Positions 40,586 through 51,828 of a stretch of DNA of 64,000 nucleotides are shown here, piece after piece. Made by a program: the position numbers and the translations under genes. Source of the stretch: CAZJHD01 sp964545855. Lineage in GTDB: Bacteria; Planctomycetota; UBA1135; JACQFD01. Where the stretch lies: positions 124,001 to 188,000 of the forward strand of contig CAZJHD010000003.1 in the NCBI GenBank assembly GCA_964545855.1. Reading direction: 5' to 3'. Under the pieces are notes generated by a model. The model had not been told where the DNA came from, made no database searches, and saw only the letters and a program-made list of their open reading frames with translations. How positions within the stretch are numbered: position 1 is the stretch's first letter; the number at the start of each line of letters is the position of its first letter.

Positions 40586-42103
40586 TCAGCGGCCGGCGGG
40601 CCGCGGAGAGGCGCCGTCCAGAGCGGGGAAGGGGAATCGAGCGGCGCGCTCCAGATAGTCGCGCAGCGTGCGCTGCGCCGGCTTGCCGCGGGGCGTGTAG
40701 CCGCGGTCGCGCTCGCCGCCCTCGCCGTACCAGTCGTAGAAGTAGGCGCCGCCGAGAATGGACGCGTCGGGGAACGCGCGGACGAACGCGGCGTAGCAGC
40801 GATCCTGCACCTGCAGGTCGAGCTCCGTGTCCATCTTGTAGTTCCAGGGGTCGGTGTTGATCCCACGGACCGACGCGTATCCGACCTCCGTGAAGACGAC
40901 GGGCTTCCCGACGCGGCGGGCGAACGCGGCGACCTGCGACTGCGCGGGCTTCCAGGCCTCGACCATCGCCTCGACGGTCGCGTCGGGATCCTTCGTCAAC
41001 GAGAAGTAGGAAGTCATCCCGACGAAGTCGACGTCGTCCCAGAGGCCGACCTCCTCGTAGTGATCCCAGTTGGCGCTGTAGGTGAGGTGCCCGCCGAATC
41101 GCGCGCGTGCGGTCCGCGCGATGCGTTTCCACCAGGTCACGTCGCCGTCCACGCGGCTCTCGAGGGAGATCAGCTCGCTCCCGAGGGAGAGCGCGTCGAC
41201 GTCCAGCTGCTCGGCGAGATCCGCGTGGCGGAGGATGTAGCGCGCGTAGTTCTCGAAGAACGCGTCGCGATCGGCGGGCCGGAGGCTGCCGCGCCAGTCC
41301 TCGGGCCCCGGCTTCCAGGGGAGCACGATCGGGAGCAGGAGGATCCGAAGGCCGAGATCCTTCGCCTGCCGGAGCGTCCGCACGAGGTCTTCGTCGGGCG
41401 GCGTGCGGTTGTCGCGCCAGTCCGCGTTCTTCCAGCGCGGCTCGACGCGCGACCCGTCGATGCGGTCGACGATCCACACGAGCAGGATCTCGACCCACTG
41501 CGCTCCCATGTCGCGGATCTCGCGCAGGCGCGGGCCGTAGTCGTGTGTGGCGTCCTTCGAGTAGAGGGGGAGAACGATGCCCGCCTGGAACCCGATCGGG
41601 ATCCGGTCGCGGCGCGAGGGCGCCGCCGCCGCTCGACGGGCGGCTTCGGTGAATCGGAGATCGCCGGCGGCGGGCCCGCGCGTGAGGTCGAGGAGCGCGT
41701 CGCCGCGCGCGAGGATCTGCTCGTTCACGGAGACGGCGGAGGCCGTGTCGGGCCCGATGCGCCAGATCTCGCCGCGCGCCTCGTTCGGGTCGGCGGGACG
41801 CGGCGGGTCGAGCCGCAGCTCCACCTCGCGACCCGTGAGCTCCGTCCTCAGCCGCTCGCGGGCCGCCGCCATCGCGGCGTCGCCCTCGGCCAGAGGGTCG
41901 CTCCGCTCGTCGACGCCCGAGAGACGCAGCCGGCGGCCGTCGGCGAGCCGCAGGAGCGCGAGCGCCTCCACGGACGCGACGCGCACGATCTGAGTGCCGC
42001 GGCGTGCCGCCGCGTCTCCCGCCGGATCCGCGCCCGCGCTCGGAGCGCAGGAAGGCGCGGCGATCCAGAGCGCGGCGATCAGGAGCGGGACGGCGCGATG
42101 CAC
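40586..42103 (-). CDS. GH113-like glycoside hydrolase lipoprotein with an SNase-like N domain
   Basis: A 505-residue exported protein (signal 1-19, lipobox-like APSC). Residues about 37-141 match the staphylococcal-nuclease fold in strand pattern (LRLADGRRLRLSGVDE; VSVNEQILARGDALLDL), but the nuclease residues are not retained. Residues 165-490 form a TIM barrel of GH113/mannanase type, with the acid/base Glu310 in LGSELI and the nucleophile Glu406 in FTEVGYAS. It probably hydrolyses a beta-mannan-like glycan at the envelope. The SNase-GH fusion is uncommon as far as I know. It runs in the same direction as VCBS copy A, 115 bases upstream of it. Confidence 0.8.
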   Translation of the reverse strand: MHRAVPLLIAALWIAAPSCAPSAGADPAGDAAARRGTQIVRVASVEALALLRLADGRRLRLSGVDERSDPLAEGDAAMAAARERLRTELTGREVELRLDPPRPADPNEARGEIWRIGPDTASAVSVNEQILARGDALLDLTRGPAAGDLRFTEAARRAAAAPSRRDRIPIGFQAGIVLPLYSKDATHDYGPRLREIRDMGAQWVEILLVWIVDRIDGSRVEPRWKNADWRDNRTPPDEDLVRTLRQAKDLGLRILLLPIVLPWKPGPEDWRGSLRPADRDAFFENYARYILRHADLAEQLDVDALSLGSELISLESRVDGDVTWWKRIARTARARFGGHLTYSANWDHYEEVGLWDDVDFVGMTSYFSLTKDPDATVEAMVEAWKPAQSQVAAFARRVGKPVVFTEVGYASVRGINTDPWNYKMDTELDLQVQDRCYAAFVRAFPDASILGGAYFYDWYGEGGERDRGYTPRGKPAQRTLRDYLERAARFPFPALDGASPRPAGR

Positions 42104-42146
42104 GCCGCAGTGGATAGCAGCGGCGCGCCCGGCTCGCCAGCGGGTG

Positions 42147-42596
42147 TCAGTCCGACGGCGAGCGGGCCTCGAGCGCCGCGAGCGCGGCCTGGAAGCGTTC
42201 CCGGAACTCCTCGGGCACCTCGGAGAACTCGGCGCCGATCACCCAGCTCCCGTCGCGCTCATGCAGGTGACGCACCATCAGACCGAACTGGAACGCGTCG
42301 TCGGGGATCGAGGAGCGACCACCGCGAGGGAGCGCGGCGGGGGGCGCGCCGGGGTCCTCCATGTCGAGGCGGAACTCGAGTGTCCCGAGAAGGACGCCGC
42401 ACTTGGGGAGCCGGATCGAATGCGCGGTGCGGAGGCGGCAGCCGCCCTCGGACACATCGACGAGGTTCACCATGATCGGCGGCTCCGACGCGTCGAGGGG
42501 GCGCAGGGTCGCCGGCTGCGGCTCCCGGAGCTCGGTCCGCTCGGACTTCCGGCGCTCGCTTCCAGGCTGCGGGGTGGGTTGGGAGGCTTTTCCCAT
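42147..42596 (-). CDS. PilZ-domain protein
   Basis: A 149-residue single-domain protein with the c-di-GMP-binding signature. The RxxxR motif lies in RRKSER (residues 15-20), and the second motif DVSEGG is at 47-52. The beta-barrel strands follow. It should bind c-di-GMP and control motility, pili or exopolysaccharide by protein contact. The ATG at 42596 gives a short polar leader before RxxxR; longer in-frame starts only add low-complexity sequence. It is divergent from carB across 271 bases. Confidence 0.85.
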   Translation of the reverse strand: MGKASQPTPQPGSERRKSERTELREPQPATLRPLDASEPPIMVNLVDVSEGGCRLRTAHSIRLPKCGVLLGTLEFRLDMEDPGAPPAALPRGGRSSIPDDAFQFGLMVRHLHERDGSWVIGAEFSEVPEEFRERFQAALAALEARSPSD

Positions 42597-42867
42597 CGTC
42601 GAGACTTCTCGCTGTGTCGCGTCGTCGGTCCCTCGGAAGCGGACCATCGTGGAACCAAGAGCCAGACCGGTTCCGAATCCTTGGACAAAACCCGAGGAGC
42701 CCTTGAGTGGGGGGGCTCGGGCGGCCGACCGAGGGCCCCAGAGGCACGCGCTGGGCACCTCGGTCGCCCCCGTGGCCGATTCCGGCGCGCGCTCGCCGGC
42801 TCGGCGGCAGCCGGATAGTCTCCAGAGGTTTCGGTCCCTCGCCGCGCCCCCAGAGACTCCACCCCGC

Positions 42868-46134
<3,267 letters not shown>

Positions 46135-46154
46135 GCGCGCGCCGGTCCGGTCGA

Positions 46155-46173
46155 CGAGACTCCCGACGTCTCG
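46155..46173 (+). terminator. Short hairpin after carB (possible terminator)
   Basis: CGAGAC (46155-46160) pairs with GTCTCG (46168-46173) around a 7-base loop, 20 bases after the carB stop. No T-run follows, so intrinsic termination is uncertain. Confidence 0.35.
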
Positions 46174-46190
46174 CCGGCGCCGTCTCGAAT

Positions 46191-46358
46191 CAGCAGGACG
46201 CTGAAAAAGGCATTCGAGCTGCGCGCGGGCCTCGTCGCCCATGGCGTCGTTGCGACGCCGCCGACGGATCTCCTGGATACGGCGGCAACGACGCGCCTCG
46301 CACCGAGCAACGATTCCTCGCGCTCGCTCCGCGAAGCCCTTCTTCAGCGGCCCGCTAG
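46191..46358. mobile_element. MITE-like palindromic element between convergent genes
   Basis: About 168 bases bounded by imperfect terminal inverted repeats of about 20 bases. The left end is CAGCAGGACGCTGAAAAAGG (46191-46210), and the right end is its near reverse complement at 46338-46358. An inner inverted pair (GCGTCGTTGC near 46244, GCAACGACGC near 46285) allows the element to fold into a long cruciform. It has no coding capacity. The right end includes the TAG of the PilO-like gene. I infer a non-autonomous miniature transposable element; no target-site duplication was recognised. Confidence 0.55.
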
Positions 46359-46945
46359 GAGTCCTTCTTCACGCGGATCGTGAACTTCGTGTCGATCGTC
46401 CAGAGATCCTCTTCGAGGGTCATGCCCGGGCGGTGGTTCTTCTGCCTCGGAGTCATGCTCACGAACGTCGTCGTGATGACTCCGACGCGTTCCACGTTGT
46501 AGAGGAACTTGTAGAGGATCTCGCGGCTGATCACGGCCTCGCGCTGGGGCGTCACGCTGATCACCGTGTCCCGGAAGGTCGCGCCGCCGCCGCCGGAGGC
46601 CGACGGCGTGACCGTCGGAGCGCCCATGCGCACCTGCGCGGCCGCCGAGTAGATCGTGTTCGACGGATCCTGGAGCGCGTTCTCTGCCTCCTTCGGATTC
46701 ACCTGATTGATCAGGTCGCTGAGCTCCTTCGCCCGGTCGGCGAAGAGCTGCAGCGAGCCGCCCGGAGAAGGAGCCGTCGCGCTCGGGGGCACCCGGCGGA
46801 GACGCGAGAGGGTCTCCTCGGTCGTGCTGAGCTTGCCCGACTGGAAGTACAGCACGCCACCGAGCGCGGCCGCGGCGAAGGCGCCGCCGAAGATCACCCA
46901 CTTGATCGGGTCCGGGTCGGACCAGAGATCGCGCACGAGGCTCAT
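46355..46945 (-). CDS. PilO/GspM-like membrane protein
   Basis: A 196-residue protein with one transmembrane segment (residues about 14-33, WVIFGGAFAAAALGGVLYFQ). A short coiled coil follows (about 40-75), then an alpha/beta periplasmic domain ending KFTIRVKKDS. Topology, size and position after the PilM/PilN-like gene fit PilO or GspM of a type IV pilus or type II secretion platform; sequence similarity alone is weak. The start overlaps the preceding stop by 4 bases (46942-46945). Its TAG lies inside the right end of a MITE-like element. Confidence 0.6.
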   Translation of the reverse strand: MSLVRDLWSDPDPIKWVIFGGAFAAAALGGVLYFQSGKLSTTEETLSRLRRVPPSATAPSPGGSLQLFADRAKELSDLINQVNPKEAENALQDPSNTIYSAAAQVRMGAPTVTPSASGGGGATFRDTVISVTPQREAVISREILYKFLYNVERVGVITTTFVSMTPRQKNHRPGMTLEEDLWTIDTKFTIRVKKDS

Positions 46946-48699
46946 CCGGCGTTCTCCTTCGCGAGGTCCATGCGGATCGTGAGGCCTTCCATGGAGAGCC
47001 CCCCCGGCACCGGCTTCGTCGAGGCCACCGGGACGTTCTCGACGCACCAGGGCTCCGCCTTGATCAGAGCCCGCAGGCGCTCGATGCGCCGCGAGCAGTC
47101 CTCCGCGTCGGGGCCGAGGAAGGTCATGCTGATCGTGGCGATCACCTGGGGCGACGGGCGGTCGACGCTCGACGTCGTGAGCTTGTCCAGGACGAAGAGG
47201 CCGAGGTCGTTCGCGTTGTCGCCCCAGAGCTTGAACATCCGGTGCGTCGCCTCGAAGGACGACTGCGGCTTCGCGAAGGACGCGCCGCTCGCGGCGCCGA
47301 ACATCTCCTTCAGCTTGCGGATCTCGCCCTCCACGTAGCGCTGGTAGAGACGGATGCGCTCCTCCGGCGGATCGGTCGCGTAGCGGTCGGCGACGGCCTT
47401 CTGATCGGGCAGGGCCGCGATGAGCCGCGCCCGCGCCTCCTCGGCGTAGTTCTCGATCTCCCGAGAGCGCGCGCCCGTCTCGCGGAAGACGTAGATGTTC
47501 CAGAGCAGGATCGCGAAGGTGACCACGCCCACGAGGGCCGCGAGCGGCACCTTCAAGCTCTCGAGCTTCTTCGCGAACCGCAGCTCCTCCTGGCGGAGAT
47601 CGGTGTCGGTGAAGTCGATGCCGATGCTCTTCAGCGACGCGCCGACCGCGATGGGGAGCCTCCGGCGGAGGAGCGCATCGGTGGGCGCACCTTCGACCGC
47701 TTCCAGCAGGTCGGCCTCCCGCACGGGTGCGCCCGTCGCGGAACCGATCGCGTCCTGGAGACCCGCCAGCGTGGCGCCCTCGCCGCAGAGGAGCACCTCC
47801 TGCAGGCCGTGGCGCGCCTCGGCGGCCGTGGTCCGGGTCACCTCGCGCTGCAGTCGGTGCACGATCTCCTCGCGCCGTCCCTCCACGAGGTCGTGCTCCA
47901 GCTCGCCCGAGCTCTTCTCGATCTCCGCGCGCGCTGGCGTACCGCCGCCCTCTTCGTCGAAGGTGACGATCAGCTCCTCCTTGGGGTCGCCCGCGCCCTC
48001 CGCGAGGAGCTTCACCTTGTTCTGCGCGTCCTTCTCCGGAACGCCCAGATCTTCCGCCACGGCCTGCGACAGGGTCGCGAGACCCGTGCGCATCGAGCGC
48101 GCCGAGACGAGGCGCCGGTCCTCGATCACGAGGAGCAGCGTCTCGGAGCGGCCGACGTGCAGCACGAGGACGGAGCCGGTCTCCGGAGCGTGCGACGTGG
48201 CGAGCACCACGTTGAAGAGGGCGTGGGCGTCCAGGTCGACCTGGATCGGGTCGTAGCCGCCCCGGTCGAGAACGTCGATCTGCGCGCGGAGCGTCTTCTT
48301 CGGCGTCGCCGACACGATCAGGTCGGTCGCTCCCTTCCTCTCCTCCACCGTGACGTGCGTCACCACCACGTCGTCGATGTTGAACTGGTGGAACTGACTC
48401 TCGCTCTCGAACTTCAGGACCTTCCGGATCGCCTCGTCGCCCGTGAAGGGGAGCTGGATCTTCCGGAAGACCGAGTTCGAGGACGAGACGGCGAGGACGA
48501 GGGGATCGTGCGGCGCGCGGATGCGTTTCAGCAAGCCGGCGACGGCGACCGTCGCTGGCCCGATCGGATCTTCGCCCTCCTCCGGTGCCGCGATCTCACC
48601 CGCCTCGGCGCCGATGATCTTCCACCGCTTCGCGGAGCCTTCGACGACGACGCCGACGAATCGGTCGGAAGCGAGGTGGAGGCCAGCGATCTTTGCCAT
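46942..48699 (-). CDS. PilM-PilN-like fusion (GspL-like) assembly-platform protein
   Basis: A 585-residue protein. Residues 1-350 have the actin-like ATPase layout of PilM (start MAKIAGLHLASDRFVGVVVE; later VLVLHVGRSETLLLV and VLLCGEGATLAGL). A linker with TDTDLRQEELRF, like the PilN/GspL membrane-proximal motif, leads to one transmembrane helix (384-405). A coiled coil and a periplasmic alpha/beta domain (about 470-585) follow. It thus combines the PilM and PilN roles, as GspL does. It should pair with the PilO-like product and work with the PilB encoded far away at 2149. Confidence 0.75.
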   Translation of the reverse strand: MAKIAGLHLASDRFVGVVVEGSAKRWKIIGAEAGEIAAPEEGEDPIGPATVAVAGLLKRIRAPHDPLVLAVSSSNSVFRKIQLPFTGDEAIRKVLKFESESQFHQFNIDDVVVTHVTVEERKGATDLIVSATPKKTLRAQIDVLDRGGYDPIQVDLDAHALFNVVLATSHAPETGSVLVLHVGRSETLLLVIEDRRLVSARSMRTGLATLSQAVAEDLGVPEKDAQNKVKLLAEGAGDPKEELIVTFDEEGGGTPARAEIEKSSGELEHDLVEGRREEIVHRLQREVTRTTAAEARHGLQEVLLCGEGATLAGLQDAIGSATGAPVREADLLEAVEGAPTDALLRRRLPIAVGASLKSIGIDFTDTDLRQEELRFAKKLESLKVPLAALVGVVTFAILLWNIYVFRETGARSREIENYAEEARARLIAALPDQKAVADRYATDPPEERIRLYQRYVEGEIRKLKEMFGAASGASFAKPQSSFEATHRMFKLWGDNANDLGLFVLDKLTTSSVDRPSPQVIATISMTFLGPDAEDCSRRIERLRALIKAEPWCVENVPVASTKPVPGGLSMEGLTIRMDLAKENAG

Positions 48700-48730
48700 G
48701 GAGGAGACGCGTCGTCGTGCCGGAGAAAGG

Positions 48731-49093
48731 TCACTGGCCCGCGCGCGCGAGCCACAGGTCGTAGTCGCGGCGACGGGGGGGCGGGAGAATACCACGCAGC
48801 TTCCAGTCGACTTCCTTGCCCGCCTGCACGAGCGCCGTGCGCGCCGTCGCGGCCGCGTCCCCCTCGATCTCCCGGCGGCGCTCTCGGTACTCCCGGAGGA
48901 TCGAGCGCACGAGCGGCCTCTCCTCCGCGGCGATGCCGAACTCGGCCACGAAGCGCTCCTCGAAGCCCGGCAGATCGCCGGGATCGAGGATCTGCGGCCG
49001 TCGCAGCGCCTCGGACGCCGCGAGCGCACCGGCGGCTCCCGCCGAGGCCGAGAGGATCGAGACGAGGACGATCGCCCGCGAGAGGGAGCCCAT
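48731..49093 (-). CDS. Small exported protein downstream of an anti-sigma factor
   Basis: A 120-residue protein with an N-terminal signal or anchor (residues 5-27, AIVLVSILSASAGAAGALAA). A helical domain rich in Arg and Glu follows (EERPLVRSILREYRERRREI) and ends in ILPPPRRRDYDLWLARAGQ. The two-helix hairpin with a Pro-Arg stretch resembles CpxP/Spy or heavy-metal-sensor-like proteins, but the similarity is weak. It is co-directional with the sigma/anti-sigma pair, 32 bases downstream, and may be a periplasmic input to it. Confidence 0.6.
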   Translation of the reverse strand: MGSLSRAIVLVSILSASAGAAGALAASEALRRPQILDPGDLPGFEERFVAEFGIAAEERPLVRSILREYRERRREIEGDAAATARTALVQAGKEVDWKLRGILPPPRRRDYDLWLARAGQ

Positions 49094-49125
49094 GGTGGCG
49101 TCGACGACCCGTGAGCCTCGCCGCG

Positions 49126-49644
49126 TCACCGGCCTTCGCCGGGGGACGACGGGGGCATCGCGGCCTTGGCGGGGGCCGCGGCGTCGTCGCGGCTCGCGCG
49201 CGCGTCGTTCGCGCGAATGAGCGCGTCGATGGCGCTCCGCGGAGCGGCCTCCAGAGTGCCTCGGCTCGAGAAGAGCCGCGGAGCCATCATGTAGCCGGCG
49301 GCGAGGAGGACGACGGCCGCGGCGGCGAGCGCGATCCAGCGCGCGGTCCGCTCGGCCCGCTGGAGCTCGCGGGAGGAATCGATCCGCGCGCCACCGTCTC
49401 GGCCCTCTCCCGCTCGAATGCGCGCCATCACGGAGTCGGTGAAGGCCGGGGAGGGCGCCGGCAAGGGCGCCGCGTCGTCGAGCCAATGGGAGATCGACTG
49501 GAACTCCGACGCGCGCGACCGGCAGCGGACGCACTCCATGAGGTGGTGGCGCACCTGCTCGGTCTCGCTGCGGCCGAGCTCGCCGTCGTGGAACGCCGAG
49601 AGGCGCGACCGAACGTGGGAGCAGCGGAGGAAGGACATCGTCAA
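49126..49644 (-). CDS. Anti-sigma factor with zinc-finger (zf-HC2) domain
   Basis: A 172-residue membrane-anchored regulator. The N-terminal cytosolic domain has the HxxxCxxC motif (His34, Cys38, Cys41) that contacts ECF sigma factors. One transmembrane helix (about 102-120) leads to a 50-residue outer tail rich in Ala and Pro. The start at 49644 overlaps the sigma factor stop (ATGA, 49641-49644), so it is translationally coupled to its likely target. An internal ATG at 49638 is possible. Confidence 0.88.
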   Translation of the reverse strand: MTMSFLRCSHVRSRLSAFHDGELGRSETEQVRHHLMECVRCRSRASEFQSISHWLDDAAPLPAPSPAFTDSVMARIRAGEGRDGGARIDSSRELQRAERTARWIALAAAAVVLLAAGYMMAPRLFSSRGTLEAAPRSAIDALIRANDARASRDDAAAPAKAAMPPSSPGEGR

Positions 49645-50348
49645 TCTCGTCGGAGGCCGGGAACGAGGCGCTCCACGGCGTCGCGGAAGCGCACACGGGC
49701 GCGGAAGAGGCGGGACATCACGGTGCCGACCGAGATGTCGAGCACCTCGGCGATCTCCCGGTATTCGAGACCCTCGTACTCGCGCAGCACGAGCACCGTG
49801 CGGAAGATCGGCGGGATGCGCTCGAGCGCGCGGCGCGCGACGCGGCCCATGTCGTCGCGCTCGACCGCCCGATCCGGCCGCGCCGGGTCGTCGTGGTGCG
49901 GCGGCGCCAGCACCGCCGGGTCCTCGACGCCGATCGTCTTGCGTCGCCGTCGCGCTTGGTGGTGGTCGTTCGCGACGTTCGCGGCGATGCGGTAGAGCCA
50001 GGTGTAGAACTGGGAGTCGCCGCGGAAGGAATCGAGTCTGCGGAACGCCTTGACGAAGGCTTCCTGCGCCGCGTCCTCCGCATCGTCCGCGTCGCGCAGC
50101 ACGCGGAAGCAGAGCGCGTGGATCCGGTGCTTGTGGCGGTCGACCAGCTCGCGGTAGGCCGCCTCGTCCCCGCCGCGCGCGCGCTCGACGAGCTCCGGAT
50201 CCGTCACCCCCTCGAAGGACGCCCGGTGGGCGTCGGTCTCGGCGAAGATCGGGGAGGCGAGGGCGGACATGGGCGCGCTTCGACGAGCTCGATCCTCTCG
50301 CATTCCCGTGCGCTCCGGCTCGCCGGGCGGCTTCGGCTCCGAGTTCAT
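49641..50348 (-). CDS. ECF-type RNA polymerase sigma factor
   Basis: A 235-residue sigma-70 family factor with only regions 2 and 4. Region 2 spans about 50-125 (core-binding DAEDAAQEAFVKAFRRL; DNA-binding TWLYRIAANV). Region 4 spans about 175-225, with the HTH EYREIAEVLDISVGTVMSRL. The first 45 residues are a polar extension; ATG 50268 would remove it. It is coupled to the anti-sigma gene, and the regulon may include the small exported protein and the pilus-platform genes that follow. The signal is unknown. Confidence 0.92.
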   Translation of the reverse strand: MNSEPKPPGEPERTGMREDRARRSAPMSALASPIFAETDAHRASFEGVTDPELVERARGGDEAAYRELVDRHKHRIHALCFRVLRDADDAEDAAQEAFVKAFRRLDSFRGDSQFYTWLYRIAANVANDHHQARRRRKTIGVEDPAVLAPPHHDDPARPDRAVERDDMGRVARRALERIPPIFRTVLVLREYEGLEYREIAEVLDISVGTVMSRLFRARVRFRDAVERLVPGLRRD

Positions 50349-50408
50349 GGCCGGCCTACGGGCGCCGAGGCACCTCGGCGGGCGCGACGGGCCGAATCGA
50401 CGTCGATG

Positions 50409-51731
50409 CTAGCGAGGACCTCCGTCCGCAAGTCCTTGTCCATTTGGGCTTTGCTCCGCCGCAGGGGCCGGGGATTCGGGCACCCGCGACAGGCGGTGGC
50501 CGAGCTTCTCCTTCTTCGTCCGGAGATAGCGGAGGTTCTGAGCGCGTGGCTCCGCCTCGATCGGGATCTGGTCGACGATCGAGAGACCGAACGCGTTCAG
50601 GCCCGCGAGCTTCTTCGGGTTGTTCGTGAGCAGGCGCATCTTCGACACACCGAGGTCGGCCAGCATCTGCGCGCCGATCCCGTACTCGCGCATGTCCGGA
50701 GGGAAGCCGAGGGCTTCGTTCGCCTGCACGGTGTCGAGACCCTGATCCTGCAGGCGGTACGCGCGGAGCTTGTGCGCGAGACCGATCCCGCGCCCCTCGT
50801 GCCCGCGCATGTAGACGAGGACGCCGTGTCCCTCGTCGCGGATCGCGCGCAGCGCCGCCTGGAGCTGCGCGCCGCAATCGCAGCGGAGCGACCCGAACAC
50901 GTCTCCCGTGAGGCACTCGCTGTGCACGCGCACGAGCGTCGGCTCCGCACGGCGCGGGAACTTCCCGTTCGGCTCCGTCTCGGGGAACCCGAGCGTGATG
51001 GCCAGGTGCTCGCTGTCGTCGACGGCGCAACGGTAGAGGTGGAGCCGGAAGTCCTCCGCTCCCTCGGGACCGAAGAGGGAGGGCATCGGCACCGACGTCT
51101 CGAGCCGCTCGATCAGGCGCTCGCGCTCGCGCCGGAAGCGGATCAGATCCTCGATGGAGCCGATCATCAGGCCGTGCTGCGCGGCGAACTTCTCCAGATC
51201 CGGGAGGCGCGCCGGCTCGTCGTCCTCCTCGCGCAGGACCTCGCAGATCACGCCGGCCGGCTTCAGCCCCGCGAGCCGCGCGAGGTCGACGATCCCCTCG
51301 GTGTGTCCGGGGCGCACGAGGACGCCGCCCTCCCGGGCGCGCAGCGGGTGCACGTGGCCCGGGCGCACGAGGTCCTCGGGGCGGCAATCGTCGCGCATCG
51401 CCGTCTGGATCGTGTGGGCTCGCTCGCGGGCCGAGATGCCCGTCGTGATGCCGTCGCGGGCGTCGATCGTGACCGTGAAGCCCGTGCCGCGGCGCGTCGT
51501 GTTCACGACCGTCTGCGGGTGGAGCAGCAGGCGCCGGCACTGGTCGGCGCTCATCGCGAGGCAGATCTCGCCCGCCGCGCGCCGCTGCATGAAGGAGACG
51601 ATCTGCGGCGTGATCTTCTCCGCCGCGATGGCGACGTCGCCCTCGTTCTCGCGGCGCGGGTCGTCGACGAGGACGACCATGCGCCCGGCACGCAGCTCGT
51701 CGAGGAGCTCGGGAATGGTGGCGAAGGGCAC
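50409..51731 (-). CDS. ribBA: Bifunctional riboflavin biosynthesis protein RibBA
   Basis: A 440-residue fusion of two early riboflavin enzymes. Residues 1-205 form 3,4-dihydroxy-2-butanone-4-phosphate synthase with the acidic loop DDPRRENEGD (23-32) and GHTEGIVDLARLAG. Residues 210-400 form GTP cyclohydrolase II with the zinc cysteines in ECLTGDVFGSLRCDCG and the RGHEGRGIGL motif. A 25-residue polar tail follows. No FMN riboswitch was recognised in the 97 bases upstream. Other rib genes are not in the window. Confidence 0.96.
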   Translation of the reverse strand: MPFATIPELLDELRAGRMVVLVDDPRRENEGDVAIAAEKITPQIVSFMQRRAAGEICLAMSADQCRRLLLHPQTVVNTTRRGTGFTVTIDARDGITTGISARERAHTIQTAMRDDCRPEDLVRPGHVHPLRAREGGVLVRPGHTEGIVDLARLAGLKPAGVICEVLREEDDEPARLPDLEKFAAQHGLMIGSIEDLIRFRRERERLIERLETSVPMPSLFGPEGAEDFRLHLYRCAVDDSEHLAITLGFPETEPNGKFPRRAEPTLVRVHSECLTGDVFGSLRCDCGAQLQAALRAIRDEGHGVLVYMRGHEGRGIGLAHKLRAYRLQDQGLDTVQANEALGFPPDMREYGIGAQMLADLGVSKMRLLTNNPKKLAGLNAFGLSIVDQIPIEAEPRAQNLRYLRTKKEKLGHRLSRVPESPAPAAEQSPNGQGLADGGPR

Positions 51732-51828
51732 GGCGAGGCCATGGTACCGCTCGCGCGCGCGCCGGGCAGGCGGGCCGGGAGCGGGCCACCCGTCCCCGGC
51801 GGGGCGGCCCTGCCTCCGCGCCGTCGCG

